Shown here one piece after another: positions 36,052 to 44,403 of a stretch of 50,169 bases of DNA (positions are counted from its first letter, which is position 1; each line of letters opens with the position of its first letter). The stretch is from Gemmataceae bacterium. GTDB taxonomy: Bacteria; Planctomycetota; Planctomycetia; Gemmatales; Gemmataceae. Made by a program: the position numbers and the translations under genes. The stretch is from contig JAIEMG010000097.1 of NCBI GenBank assembly GCA_019752375.1, positions 1-50,169 of the forward strand, given 5' to 3'. Below the pieces are notes generated by a model, which did no database searches, was not told the origin of the DNA, and saw only the letters and a list, made by a program, of their open reading frames with translations.

Positions 36052-36318
36052 TCAGTGCCGAATTTCAAAGCCTGTATAGTTCGCCGCCGGCGCGTCGGTC
36101 ACGGCCGCCTGGTCAATGTATCCATCCATCTGCTCGACGACGGCATCCAGGAATGCATCGACGACGGAGGCTTCGCCTTCCGCCACGAGTTCGACGCGGC
36201 CGTCGCGTAGGTTTCGCACATAGCCGGTCACCGCAAAGCCCGCCGCGATCTTCCGTGCCGTGTAGCGGAAGCCGACCCCCTGCACGCGTCCCGAGTAGTG
36301 AACGTGTTTGCAGATCAT
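36052..36318 (-). CDS. acyP: Acylphosphatase
   Basis: The product is 88 aa, normal length. It hydrolyses acyl phosphates such as acetyl phosphate in the cytoplasm. The phosphate-binding loop SGRVQGVGFRYT carries the catalytic Arg, and GYVRNLRDGRVELV carries the catalytic Asn. The alpha/beta ferredoxin-like fold is completed by VELVAEGEA and TGFEIRH. It sits between nadK and the ABC permease on the minus strand. Confidence 0.92.
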   Translation of the reverse strand: MICKHVHYSGRVQGVGFRYTARKIAAGFAVTGYVRNLRDGRVELVAEGEASVVDAFLDAVVEQMDGYIDQAAVTDAPAANYTGFEIRH

Positions 36319-36332
36319 GATGCGTGAGAAAC

Positions 36333-36357
36333 CCCTCGCTGGCGCGTCGGGTCACGG
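36333..36357. repeat. Solo half of the GACGCGC palindrome family
   Basis: CCCTCGCTGGCGCGTCGGGT plus TCACGG closely matches the right arm at 16177-16202 (CCTTGCTTGCGCGTCGGGCT plus CACGG) but no left arm is present. It looks like a decayed or single-arm copy between acyP and nadK. Confidence 0.6.
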
Positions 36358-36398
36358 GAGATTGCTAGCGTCCCACTGCGTATACGCTGCGCGATCGC

Positions 36399-37280
36399 TC
36401 AGGGTTCGGTGCGATAATTCGGCGTCGTCCCCCAGTTCAACTTGTCGCGCAGCGTCCGGTAGTAACTGTGGCCGGGCACCTTGACCAGCTGGAAGTAAAC
36501 TGGTGCCCGTCGCACCGTCACCCGCTGGCCGACGGTCATGGGCAAGATGATGTGGCCGTCGATGACCACCGCAGCCTCTCCGAACGCACGGCGGATGTCG
36601 ATGATGTACGTCTTGTCCGCCGAATCGACTACCGCGCGACTTGTCAGCGCGTGCGGACTGATGGGCGTGATGACGAAGGCGGACAACTCTTGCCCCAGGA
36701 TCGGGCCGCCCGCCGACAGGCTGTGGGCCGTCGAGCCTACGGGCGTGCTAATGATCAGGCCGTCGCCGCCAAAACTCGATACCGTTTCGCCATCGACCGA
36801 GAGATCGACCTCGATCATGCGATACGGCGGCCCCGCGTGCAGGACCACCTCGTTCAGGCCCAAGTACTTCTGTTCCGGGACATGCGGAACGTTAGCATCG
36901 GGATGGGCACCGATCACGCATTCGAACATGAGGTGTCGGGTCAAGCGATAGTCGCCGCGCACCACCTCGGGGAAGTGGGTTCGCAGCTGCGTGGGGCTCA
37001 GGTCTGCGAGAAAACCGAGTTTGCCAAGGTTTACGCCGAGCACCGGCACCTGGTCGTAGGCCATTTGCCGTGCGGCACGCAGGATGGCGCCATCGCCGCC
37101 GAGGACGAGCGCCAGGTCGGCGCGGACGTTGCAGAGGTTTTCTTTCTGTTCCAGATCGGTGCAGACGATTTCGACGTGCTCGCGAAGGAACGGCAGCAAG
37201 CGGTCGGCTTCTTCCTTGACGCCCGATCGCGTGGCATTGCCCAGCACCAGGATGCGCTGCACAGGGCGGGACGGGGACAC
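36399..37280 (-). CDS. nadK: NAD kinase
   Basis: The product is 293 aa from GTG 37280. It phosphorylates NAD to NADP in the cytoplasm. The ATP/NAD site LVLGGDGAILRAAR carries the GGDG motif. The NAD-binding region has LGLNEVVLH (conserved NE pair), GGDGLIISTPVGSTAHSLSAGGPI and SPHALTSRAVV. The size fits bacterial NadK. It is separated from dxs upstream by the large nested palindrome, so whether it is co-transcribed with dxs is unclear. Confidence 0.94.
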   Translation of the reverse strand: MSPSRPVQRILVLGNATRSGVKEEADRLLPFLREHVEIVCTDLEQKENLCNVRADLALVLGGDGAILRAARQMAYDQVPVLGVNLGKLGFLADLSPTQLRTHFPEVVRGDYRLTRHLMFECVIGAHPDANVPHVPEQKYLGLNEVVLHAGPPYRMIEVDLSVDGETVSSFGGDGLIISTPVGSTAHSLSAGGPILGQELSAFVITPISPHALTSRAVVDSADKTYIIDIRRAFGEAAVVIDGHIILPMTVGQRVTVRRAPVYFQLVKVPGHSYYRTLRDKLNWGTTPNYRTEP

Positions 37281-37298
37281 GGTCGCAACCCCTGGCCG

Positions 37299-37611
37299 GG
37301 GGGAGAGAATGACTAATGCCTAAGGCCTAATTCTACAACGCTACGTCCGCTGGAAGGATCGGCGTCCGTGTCTGTAGCCGCAGGCTTCAGCCTGCGGAGT
37401 TGAGTCTGACGGCCCTGCGACGCGCTTCCGCAGGCTAAAGCCTGCGGCTACAGACGTTCATGACGAATCGTGCTTTCAAGGTAGCGTTGTAGAACTAATG
37501 ACTAATGACTAAAGAATGACCAAATCCCAATGTCGAAAGTTCGATCATTCGGATTTGGTCATTCTTCATTGATTAGTCATTAGGCCTTAGGCATTAGTCA
37601 TTCTCTCCCCC
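37299..37611. repeat. Three-level nested palindrome
   Basis: Level A: 33-bp perfect arms, 37299-37331 and 37579-37611 (GGGGGAGAGAATGACTAATG...). Level B inside A: 14-bp perfect arms, 37331-37344 and 37481-37494 (TTCTACAACGCTAC). Level C inside B: 17-bp perfect arms, 37370-37386 and 37439-37455 (GTCTGTAGCCGCAGGCT). Within C each side is its own hairpin (CCGCAGGCT-TC-AGCCTGCGG at 37378-37397 and the same with AA at 37428-37447). Beside B lies D: 16-bp perfect arms 37512-37527 and 37551-37566, itself enclosing TCGAA-AG-TTCGA. The element fills almost the whole nadK-dxs gap and has no coding capacity. Confidence 0.93.
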
Positions 37612-37626
37612 GGGTTTCGATGAGAG

Positions 37627-39555
37627 TCAGTTTTTCCACTGCAGGCTGTTCCTACTGCTCGCTCCCTGTTCTTCGGCCTTGCACGCTTTGCGAAGCGTGC
37701 GGCACAGGCCCGCGACGTCGAGGCCCAGGTCGGCCAGCAGTTCGCTGCGCTCCGCGTGTTCGACGAAGCGGTCCGGCAGGCCAAGGCGGATGACGTTGCG
37801 TGTATCCAGGCCTGCTGCATTGGCTGCTTCCAGCACGGCACTGCCAAAGCCGCCTTCCAGCGTGCCTTCTTCGACCGTCACCACGACCGGCAGTTGCTCG
37901 ACGGCACGCAGGATGGTCCCCTTGTCGAGCGGCTTGCAGAAGCGGGCGTTGATGACGCCGATGTCCAGGCCTTCGGTACGCAGCTTCTCCGCGGCCTTGA
38001 CGCAGGTCGGGAACAAGGTGCCATAGGCGATGATCGCGCCATCGGGCCCCCATTCGTGGATTTCGGCCATGCCCAGCTCGACGGGTGCGACGCCGCGTTC
38101 CACCTTTTCCAGCGTCGCCTTGGGATAGCGAAGAGACGTCGGGCTCGTCTGAGCCAGCGCGAACTCGAGCATCGGGGCCACATCCAGCTCGTCGCCGGGA
38201 GCCATGACGATGAAGTTTGGGAATAGCCGCATATACGGCGTATCAAAGACGCCGTGGTGCGTTGGGCCGTCGGGACCGGTCAGACCGGCCCGGTCCAGGC
38301 AGAAGACCACGGGAAGGTTCTGCAGTGCCACTTCCTGGAAGATCTGATCGAAGGAACGCTGGAGGAAGGTCGAGTAGATGGCCGTGATCGGCTTGGCGCC
38401 CGACTTGGCAAGGCCCGCGGCGAAGGCGACCGCGTGCGATTCGCAGATGCCGACGTCGAAGAAGCGATCGGCAAAGTCCGCGCGAACCTTTTCCAGCTTG
38501 TTGCCCTGGCACATCGCCGCGGTGATGACGGCGACTTTGCTGTCCGTCTTCATCGTTTCGTAAATGGCAGCGCTGGCGGCATCGGTATACGCCTTGGAGC
38601 CGCCGCGCTTGAGCGAGAGGATCTGCCGCTCCGGCCCGACTTCCGCGAAGACCGGCGGTGTGTGGTACGTTACCGGGTCCTCGCTGGCTTGCGGCACGCC
38701 GTGGCCCTTCTCGGTCAACACGTGAAGCAGGATCGGGCCCTTCTGGTCCTTCACGTCGCGCAGCCAACGCCGCAGGGAAGGCAAGTCGTGGCCATCGACG
38801 GGGCCGATGTAGCGGAAGCCGAGCTCCTCAAAGAGCATGCCCCCAGTGAGCAGAGCTTTCAAGCCGTCGCGGAGTTGGTCCAGCGCCTGGTTGGCCAGGC
38901 CACCGACCAACGGCACCCGCGCCAGCATGTTGTGGATGCGATGCTTCGAGTCCTGGTAGATGTTGGTCAGCCGGGCGCGGTCCAGGCAGCGAGCCAGGCC
39001 GCCGACGCGCGGGCAGATCGACATCTTGTTGTCATTCAGGATGACGAGCAGATTTTTGTTCAGGCCAGCCGCGTTGTTGAGCGCTTCGAAGACGATGCCC
39101 GACGGCAGGGCGCCGTCGCCGATGACCGCAACGCTGTGGTTCTCGCCGTGGCCGACGAGTTCATCGCCCACTTTCAGGCCCAGGGCGCTGCTGACACTAC
39201 AGCCGGCATGACCGGTCATGAAGAGGTCGTACGGGCTTTCCTGCGGGTTGGGATAACCCATCAGTCCGCCCTTGGTGCGGATGTTGCCGAACTGGGGATA
39301 GCGGCCGGTGATGAGCTTGTGGGGATAGATCTGGTGGCCGGTGTCCCAGATGAGGCGGTCCTTGGTGAAGTCGAACGTCAGGTGCAGGGCGAGGCTCAGC
39401 TCCACAACGCCCAGGTTGCTGGCGAAGTGGGCCGGGCGGATGCTCAGGACGCGCACGAGCTCGTCGCGCATCTCCTGGGCTAGCTGCGCCAGCTGCTCAT
39501 CCGTGAGGGACTGTAAATCCGCGGGCGATCCGATCCGCGCAAGGAGTTCAGGCAT
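37627..39555 (-). CDS. dxs: 1-deoxy-D-xylulose-5-phosphate synthase
   Basis: The product is 642 aa, normal length. It condenses pyruvate with glyceraldehyde 3-phosphate using thiamine diphosphate, the first step of the MEP isoprenoid pathway. Motifs: PAHFASNLGVVELSLALH, IWDTGHQIYPHKL, thiamine site VIGDGALPSGIVFEALNNA with ILNDNKMSI, and transketolase-type pyrimidine-domain motif DVGICESHAVAFAAGLA. Its ATG overlaps the ispA stop (TAATG), so the two are translationally coupled. The order xseB-ispA-dxs matches E. coli. Confidence 0.96.
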   Translation of the reverse strand: MPELLARIGSPADLQSLTDEQLAQLAQEMRDELVRVLSIRPAHFASNLGVVELSLALHLTFDFTKDRLIWDTGHQIYPHKLITGRYPQFGNIRTKGGLMGYPNPQESPYDLFMTGHAGCSVSSALGLKVGDELVGHGENHSVAVIGDGALPSGIVFEALNNAAGLNKNLLVILNDNKMSICPRVGGLARCLDRARLTNIYQDSKHRIHNMLARVPLVGGLANQALDQLRDGLKALLTGGMLFEELGFRYIGPVDGHDLPSLRRWLRDVKDQKGPILLHVLTEKGHGVPQASEDPVTYHTPPVFAEVGPERQILSLKRGGSKAYTDAASAAIYETMKTDSKVAVITAAMCQGNKLEKVRADFADRFFDVGICESHAVAFAAGLAKSGAKPITAIYSTFLQRSFDQIFQEVALQNLPVVFCLDRAGLTGPDGPTHHGVFDTPYMRLFPNFIVMAPGDELDVAPMLEFALAQTSPTSLRYPKATLEKVERGVAPVELGMAEIHEWGPDGAIIAYGTLFPTCVKAAEKLRTEGLDIGVINARFCKPLDKGTILRAVEQLPVVVTVEEGTLEGGFGSAVLEAANAAGLDTRNVIRLGLPDRFVEHAERSELLADLGLDVAGLCRTLRKACKAEEQGASSRNSLQWKN

Positions 39556-40454
39556 TATCGGTCTCTCTCCAGAACGAGTTGGACCAAGGCCGTCAGTCGT
39601 CGGCCTGTGTCACCCAGCGGCGCCAGGTGTGTGCAAGCCTGCCGGCACAGGTCTTCTGCCCGGCGACGACTCTCGGCGCTGCCCAAGAAGCTGGGATACG
39701 TCAACTTACCGCGAGTCGCATCTTTCTGCACGCGCTTTCCCGTCTGCTCCGCGTTTCCTTCCACGTCGAGAAGGTCGTCCGTGATCTGGAACGCCTGCCC
39801 GAAACATCGGCCGTAGGCGTCCAGGTTTTCCAGCACTTCCGGATTCCTACCTTCCGACTTTTCGCCTCGGGCGACCCAAAACCCCATGCGCAGACAGGCG
39901 CGGAACAGGGCGCCGGTCTTGCACGCGTGGATATGCTCCAGGTCGGACAGCTTGCCGCTGCGTTTCTCCCAGGCCAGGTCTTCCACCTGGCCGCCCACCA
40001 TGCCGACCGCCCCCGCGCCGATTGCCAGTTCCTTGCAGCAATGAACGCCCGTCTTCGGCGGATAGCCGACGGCCAGCACCTGGAACGCCAGCGTCAGCAA
40101 TGCGTCGCCCGCCAGGATGGCCAGCGCCTCGCCGAACTTCTTGTGACACGTCGGCTGGCCACGCCGCAGGTCGTCGTCGTCCATCGCCGGCAGATCGTCG
40201 TGAATCAGCGAATATGTGTGCACCATCTCAACCGCACACGCGGCCGGCAAGGCAACTGCAGTCTCGCCGCCGCATGCTTCCGACGCCAGCAGCACCAGCA
40301 GCGGCCGCAGGCGCTTGCCGCCGGCGCAGAGACTATAGCGCATCGCTTCCATGAGCGACGGCGGACATTCCGCGGCCAGGCGCAGCGAACGCTCCAGGTG
40401 GTCGTCGACCACGACCCGCTGCTCGCTCAGGTAGTGCCGCAGTTCGTCGGACAT
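39555..40454 (-). CDS. ispA: Short-chain polyprenyl diphosphate synthase
   Basis: The product is 299 aa. It makes farnesyl or geranylgeranyl diphosphate. The first aspartate-rich motif is HDDLPAMDDDDLRRG and the second is QITDDLLD; the substrate Arg is in GGKRLRP. The residues just before the first motif (VHTYSLIHDD) are typical of the IspA/FPP-GGPP group, but product length cannot be decided by eye. It starts 12 bases after xseB and overlaps dxs by one codon position. Confidence 0.94.
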   Translation of the reverse strand: MSDELRHYLSEQRVVVDDHLERSLRLAAECPPSLMEAMRYSLCAGGKRLRPLLVLLASEACGGETAVALPAACAVEMVHTYSLIHDDLPAMDDDDLRRGQPTCHKKFGEALAILAGDALLTLAFQVLAVGYPPKTGVHCCKELAIGAGAVGMVGGQVEDLAWEKRSGKLSDLEHIHACKTGALFRACLRMGFWVARGEKSEGRNPEVLENLDAYGRCFGQAFQITDDLLDVEGNAEQTGKRVQKDATRGKLTYPSFLGSAESRRRAEDLCRQACTHLAPLGDTGRRLTALVQLVLERDR

Positions 40455-40466
40455 CTCGAACCAACG

Positions 40467-40772
40467 TCAAAAGGGCAAGTCCGGCGTTTCCGGTTTCTTG
40501 CGACTCTTCGGCTTTTCCGCTTCCACCGTGGCACTGTGTTCAAAGGGACGCGCAATCGGCTGGTCCTCGTCGTCCACGCCGGTCAGCAGCTGAATGCGTT
40601 GTTCCGCTTGCCGCAGCTGGCCGTAGCAGCGTTTCAGCAGGCCCACGCCTTTCTCATAGCGCGCAAGCGAGTCTTCGAGGCCGATGGCGCCATCTTCCAA
40701 CTCGTGGACGATGCGCTCCAGCTCGGACAGCGCTTGCTCGAACGTCAGGTTGTCTTCGGGGGAGTCGGCCAT
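40467..40772 (-). CDS. xseB: Exodeoxyribonuclease VII small subunit
   Basis: The product is 101 aa. The helical hairpin FEQALSELERIVHELEDGAIGLEDSLARYEKGVGLLKRCYGQLRQAEQRI (residues about 11-62) is the XseB signature. A Lys/Pro-rich tail (KPKSRKKPETPDLPF) is longer than in E. coli. XseB coils around the XseA helices to assemble ExoVII. It is 37 bases downstream of xseA and 12 bases before ispA. Confidence 0.94.
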   Translation of the reverse strand: MADSPEDNLTFEQALSELERIVHELEDGAIGLEDSLARYEKGVGLLKRCYGQLRQAEQRIQLLTGVDDEDQPIARPFEHSATVEAEKPKSRKKPETPDLPF

Positions 40773-40809
40773 CGCGCATCCCTCGCGAAAAAAACGCCAT
40801 CCATGTCAG

Positions 40810-42054
40810 TCACGAAGCCGCTGGCTCAATGCCTTCGACCCGACTGATGATCCGTCCGTGCTGGACAGTCGTCACCAACCGGTCGCCGGGATGCACCTGT
40901 TCCGAACCGCGCACCACGACCTGGTCGACTTCTCTGCGTGTTAGACTATAGCCCCGGCTCAGGACGTTCAAGGGGCTTAACGATTCCAGCTGCCCTGCCT
41001 GGGCTTCCAGTCGTTCCTTCGCCAGGGCCAGTCGTTGGCGGACAGAGCGCCGGAGCCGGTCGCTCCAGTCGTCCAGCCGCTGCTCCTGATCGTGGACGCG
41101 CTCCAGCGGCAAACGAAACGCACGCCTCGCTGCCAGGTCGTCCAGGCGGCGCCGGCCAGCTTCCAGTTGCGCCAGCAAGCCTAAACGCATCCGGCTCTCG
41201 TAGTCGGTCAGGCCGTGGCTCAGTTCCTCCGCATCCGGCACGACGACCGTTGCGGCCTGACTGGGTGTCAGGGCGCGCAGGTCGGCAACCAGGTCGGCGA
41301 TGGTGACGTCGATTTCATGACCAACGGCGCTGACGACCGGTACCTGCGAGTCGTAGATGGCTTGGGCCAGGCACTCGGCATTGAACTCCCACAGGTCCTC
41401 CGTACTGCCGCCGCCCCGACCGAGAATCATCGCATCCAGCTCCAGGTTGCCGCACTTGTTCAAGCGATTGAGCAACCGCACCACCCGCGCCATGTCCTGA
41501 GCCGCGCCATCGCCTTGCACGCGCGCGGGACAGACCCAGATGTCCGCCATCGGCCAGCGCCGCGCGAGGATCTCCAACATGTCGCGCACGGCAGCGCCCG
41601 TCGGGCTAGTCACCAGAGCCAACCGACGCGGAAACCGCGGCAACGATTTTTTGCGTGCCGGATCGAAGTAACCGAGCTTGAACAACTTCTCCTTCAACTG
41701 GCGCAGGGCCAGTTCCTGGGCGCCCAGCCCCTTGACGTGCAGTTCCTCGATGACCAGTTGATACTCGCCGCGCGGCGGATAAACACTGAGCCGGCCGCGG
41801 ACGATGACATCTTGACCGTCGCGTGGATCGAAGCGGAGCCGAAGGGCGGAACCACGCCACATCACCGCCCGCACCTGCGATTCCGCGTCTTTCAGCGACA
41901 GGTAGACGTGCCCCGAGGCGGGCCGCGCCAGGTTGGAGATCTCTCCCGCTACCCAAACCAGGGGGAACGCATCTTCAAGCAGCGCCTTGACGCCACGCGT
42001 CAGTTCGCCGACAGTAAGGACTTTCACGTTCTGGGGCGGGGCAGGGAAACTCAT
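40810..42054 (-). CDS. xseA: Exodeoxyribonuclease VII large subunit
   Basis: The product is 414 aa from ATG 42054 (a TTG one codon earlier is possible). The N-terminal OB fold carries VLTVGELTRGVKALLEDAFPLVWVAGEISN and SGHVYLSLKD. The catalytic domain has LVTSPTGAAVRDML, ILGRGGGSTEDLWEFN and VPVVSAVGHEIDVTIADLVAD, which are complete. A long coiled-coil segment (about 270-370) and the terminal SPLNVLSRGYSLTR follow. It degrades single-stranded DNA in repair. It heads the xseA-xseB-ispA-dxs transcript and is divergent from the Lys-rich gene. Confidence 0.95.
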   Translation of the reverse strand: MSFPAPPQNVKVLTVGELTRGVKALLEDAFPLVWVAGEISNLARPASGHVYLSLKDAESQVRAVMWRGSALRLRFDPRDGQDVIVRGRLSVYPPRGEYQLVIEELHVKGLGAQELALRQLKEKLFKLGYFDPARKKSLPRFPRRLALVTSPTGAAVRDMLEILARRWPMADIWVCPARVQGDGAAQDMARVVRLLNRLNKCGNLELDAMILGRGGGSTEDLWEFNAECLAQAIYDSQVPVVSAVGHEIDVTIADLVADLRALTPSQAATVVVPDAEELSHGLTDYESRMRLGLLAQLEAGRRRLDDLAARRAFRLPLERVHDQEQRLDDWSDRLRRSVRQRLALAKERLEAQAGQLESLSPLNVLSRGYSLTRREVDQVVVRGSEQVHPGDRLVTTVQHGRIISRVEGIEPAAS

Positions 42055-42167
42055 CAAAAATCTCGCCTTCGGCCGAAACCTCCCGGATTACCGGCGGTTC
42101 AATAGGCATCGGGAGCTGAAATACACTCGAGCGGGAAACCCAACCTCACCAAATCAGGAGTCTGGGA

Positions 42168-42389
42168 ATGTTGTTGCGTAAGCTGGTGATTGCAGGCGTC
42201 ATGTTTGGCTTCCTGGCCATCCCCGCCGCCGACTTTGCGACTGCCGCGTCGGCCAACGGTCCTGAGCAGGTTGCCAGCGCTGCAGCGGACGGCGCCAAGG
42301 CAAAGGCCAAGGGCAAGAAGAAGAAGGGCAAGAAGGGTAAGAAGAAGGGCAAGAAGGGCAAGAAGAAGAAGGCCGCCAACGCCCAGTAA
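42168..42389 (+). CDS. Small exported lysine-rich protein
   Basis: The product is 73 aa. ATG 42168 has AGGAG 7 bases upstream. The signal peptide is LVIAGVMFGFLAIPAADFATA, with likely cleavage after ATA near residue 26. The last 30 residues contain 18 lysines in Gly-spaced clusters (KGKKKKGKKGKKKGKKGK...). The DNA reflects internal aagggcaag-type repetition. A bidirectional terminator follows 42 bases after the stop. The gene stands alone. A strongly cationic periplasmic tail might bind DNA, lipopolysaccharide or acidic polymers; no function is known to me. Confidence 0.75.
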   Translation: MLLRKLVIAGVMFGFLAIPAADFATAASANGPEQVASAAADGAKAKAKGKKKKGKKGKKKGKKGKKKKAANAQ

Positions 42390-42431
42390 CTCCACCTTCT
42401 GCCTCGGCCGATGGCCGGGAACAATCGAAAA

Positions 42432-42471
42432 ACGGGGCTCGCATCCGCTGTCCAGCAGGTGCGAGCCCCGT
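42432..42471. terminator. Bidirectional intrinsic terminator
   Basis: ACGGGGCTCGCA (42432-42443) and TGCGAGCCCCGT (42460-42471) form a 12-bp perfect GC-rich stem with a 16-base loop. TCTGTTTT follows on the plus strand and TTTTTCG on the minus strand, so it can end both the Lys-rich gene and the converging glycosyltransferase. Confidence 0.85.
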
Positions 42472-42504
42472 CTGTTTTCGCCTGCGTTCATCGCACGTCT
42501 CTCG

Positions 42505-44032
42505 TCATTCCCGGACCCGGATCAGCACCATCGGCGCCCGCTGCTGGTCTCTCACGCGAAGCAGCACTTCGGCTACCCGATTGTGCGGCCAGTGTTCCCA
42601 TTCCTTTTCTTCCAGAATACAGAACGAATGTTCACAAGGCGAGCCCAACTCAGCCAGGGAACGGAGCCTGCGCACCGGTCGCCCGTAGTAGAACATGATG
42701 CCCTCGTCCTTGACCCGGCATAGGTACAGCGTCTGCTCGGCCGGCACCAGTGCCGCGATCTGCTCCGCGACCGCCCGCGGCGATTCGCGTCGCGCTTCGC
42801 GTTGCGATACCCAGACGTGAACGTAGGCCAACTTGACGACGAGCCAGAGTCCCACGATCCCGGCCAGGACATACGCGGGCGAGCGGGGAACACACGCTGG
42901 CGAGCGACAGCCGATCGCCGCGCAGCCAGGCGATCCACACCAGCGCCGCCAGCCCGGAAACGCCCGGCAGCAGCGGCAGGCTGTAGCGAGGCGAATGATC
43001 GGCCATCAGGCTCCAGAACAGCAAGTTGGGCCACGTCCAGCAGTGCAGCGCCTGAAGTAGCCGTCGGCCGCGCTCATCCCAGAGCTTCGCGAAGCCGGGC
43101 CACAGCGTCAGCAGCGCGAACGCCGACCACGGCAAGCTCATCGCGCCAATGACCAATGGATGGCCGACATAGGCGACCCATGCCGGATAGGGACGATGAT
43201 GGTTCGCGCCGAGTTGCCGCACCGTCTCCTGATGGTGGGCGCCCGACAGCCGCTGCAACGCCTCCCGACTGACCGTGTCCGCAAACTCGTCCCAGCCCAC
43301 CGCGGACACGGCCAGGCCCACCCATGCGACGCAGACCAGCGCTGCCAGCGTCGCACTCAGCAGATGATCCCTTCCCAGTAGCAACCGCATACGGCCGCGC
43401 CACCATAACAACGGCACCACCGCGCAATAGAAGAATGCGGGCGCCGTCCACTTGGTCAGAAATCCGCCGGCGACGCAGAGCAGGGCGGCAAGCCACCAGG
43501 GGGATGACAAGGTGACAAGGTGGCAAGGTGACAAGGTGACAGAGTAAGCGTTGGTTTCGGATGCTTCGAGAGCGCGAAGAAAGAAGAGCGTCGCGGCGGC
43601 GACCCAGAAGAGCTGGAGCATGTCAATCTCGGCCGACGGAGCCTTGTCGAGCCACATGAGCGACATTGGCAGGATGACGGCTGCAGTCAATCCTGCGGCG
43701 CGGCCCAGGCATCGGCCGAAGTACCAGAAGAAGAGAAAGACGGTGCCCGTCGCGGCGAGTGATGAAGGCAGCCGTGCGGTCCATTCGTCGACCGCGCCGA
43801 ACGGCCAGCTCACCAGTGCGATGGCCACGTACATGCCGGGGGGCTTCGTCAACAGCGGCTGGCCGTAGAGCGTCGGCACGATCCAGTTGCCGCCACGCAG
43901 GCATTCCGCGCCGATGATGGCACGCAGGCTCTCGGTACGCCACAGCTCGCCGGAGCCGATGCCGTGGAAGAAGAGGAAGGCGCAGAGGGCGAGGAGGAAG
44001 ATGACGGCGCGCCGGTGGACGATGGATGACAT
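42505..44032 (-). pseudogene. GT39/ArnT-like glycosyltransferase, frameshifted
   Basis: The ATG at 44032 follows GGAGG. The product is a multi-pass membrane protein with the GT39 start GIGSGELWRTESLRAIIGAE, then LYGQPLLTKPPGMYVAIALVS and about ten hydrophobic helices. Near 42895 the frame must shift by one base: it runs through LSLASVC, then the sense continues in another frame as PAYVLAGIVGLWLVVKLAYVHVWVSQRE to the end VLIRVRE at 42505. Removing one base of a GTGTGT run restores about 508 aa. Such enzymes use polyprenyl-phosphate sugars on the outer membrane face. A five-unit tandem tract lies inside. Sequencing error is a real alternative. Confidence 0.8.
43505..43544. repeat. Five 8-bp tandem units inside coding sequence
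   Basis: TGACAAGG is repeated five times with small changes (TGGCAAGG, TGACAGAG). On the coding strand it yields SVTLSPCHLVTLSS, a polar stretch placed between two hydrophobic helices of the glycosyltransferase. It looks like an inserted or expanded tract rather than family sequence. Confidence 0.85.
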
Positions 44033-44227
44033 GAGCAGCCTCCGTGCTGCATTGGGCGAATTCAAACAGGATCGGGCATCACGCGTCTAAACTCTGTTTG
44101 CTGCCCGCTCGGCGCGCAATTTCAGAAGCGTCACGAGTTGGGCCATTTCGACGAGCCCTTCGGCTTCCGTCCGCTCCGCAGTCGTCAGCCTCGTCTCTCA
44201 TAAACGTGCGGCGGAGAAAAAGCCTGC

Positions 44228-44336
44228 CCGGCGAGCGTCGAGGCGTAAGCCCGACGTGGACTGTCGGACAACCGCGATGGGGATCGCCACGCACCGCCAC
44301 CCAAGCACGTCGGGCTTACGCCTCGACGCTCGCCGG
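44228..44336. repeat. 31-bp perfect palindrome, GCCCGACGTG type
   Basis: Arms 44228-44258 and 44306-44336 are exact inverted copies (CCGGCGAGCGTCGAGGCGTA...), separated by 47 bases. The gap 44033-44650 has no convincing gene; this element and the next one are its main content. Confidence 0.92.
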
Positions 44337-44403
44337 AATTGGAGCGAAGGCACGCCGCAATTCCTCCCTGCCGCTCTCGCCTCGGTCGGCACCCGGAAAT
44401 AAC

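Noticed and set aside
36378..36387. GCGTATACGC palindrome before the nadK stop
   Set aside because: It is only 10 bp, lies downstream of a gene rather than upstream, and does not match the GntR site beyond GTATAC.
43505..43544. CRISPR-like repetition
   Set aside because: Units are 8 bp, contiguous and without spacers; this is a simple tandem tract.
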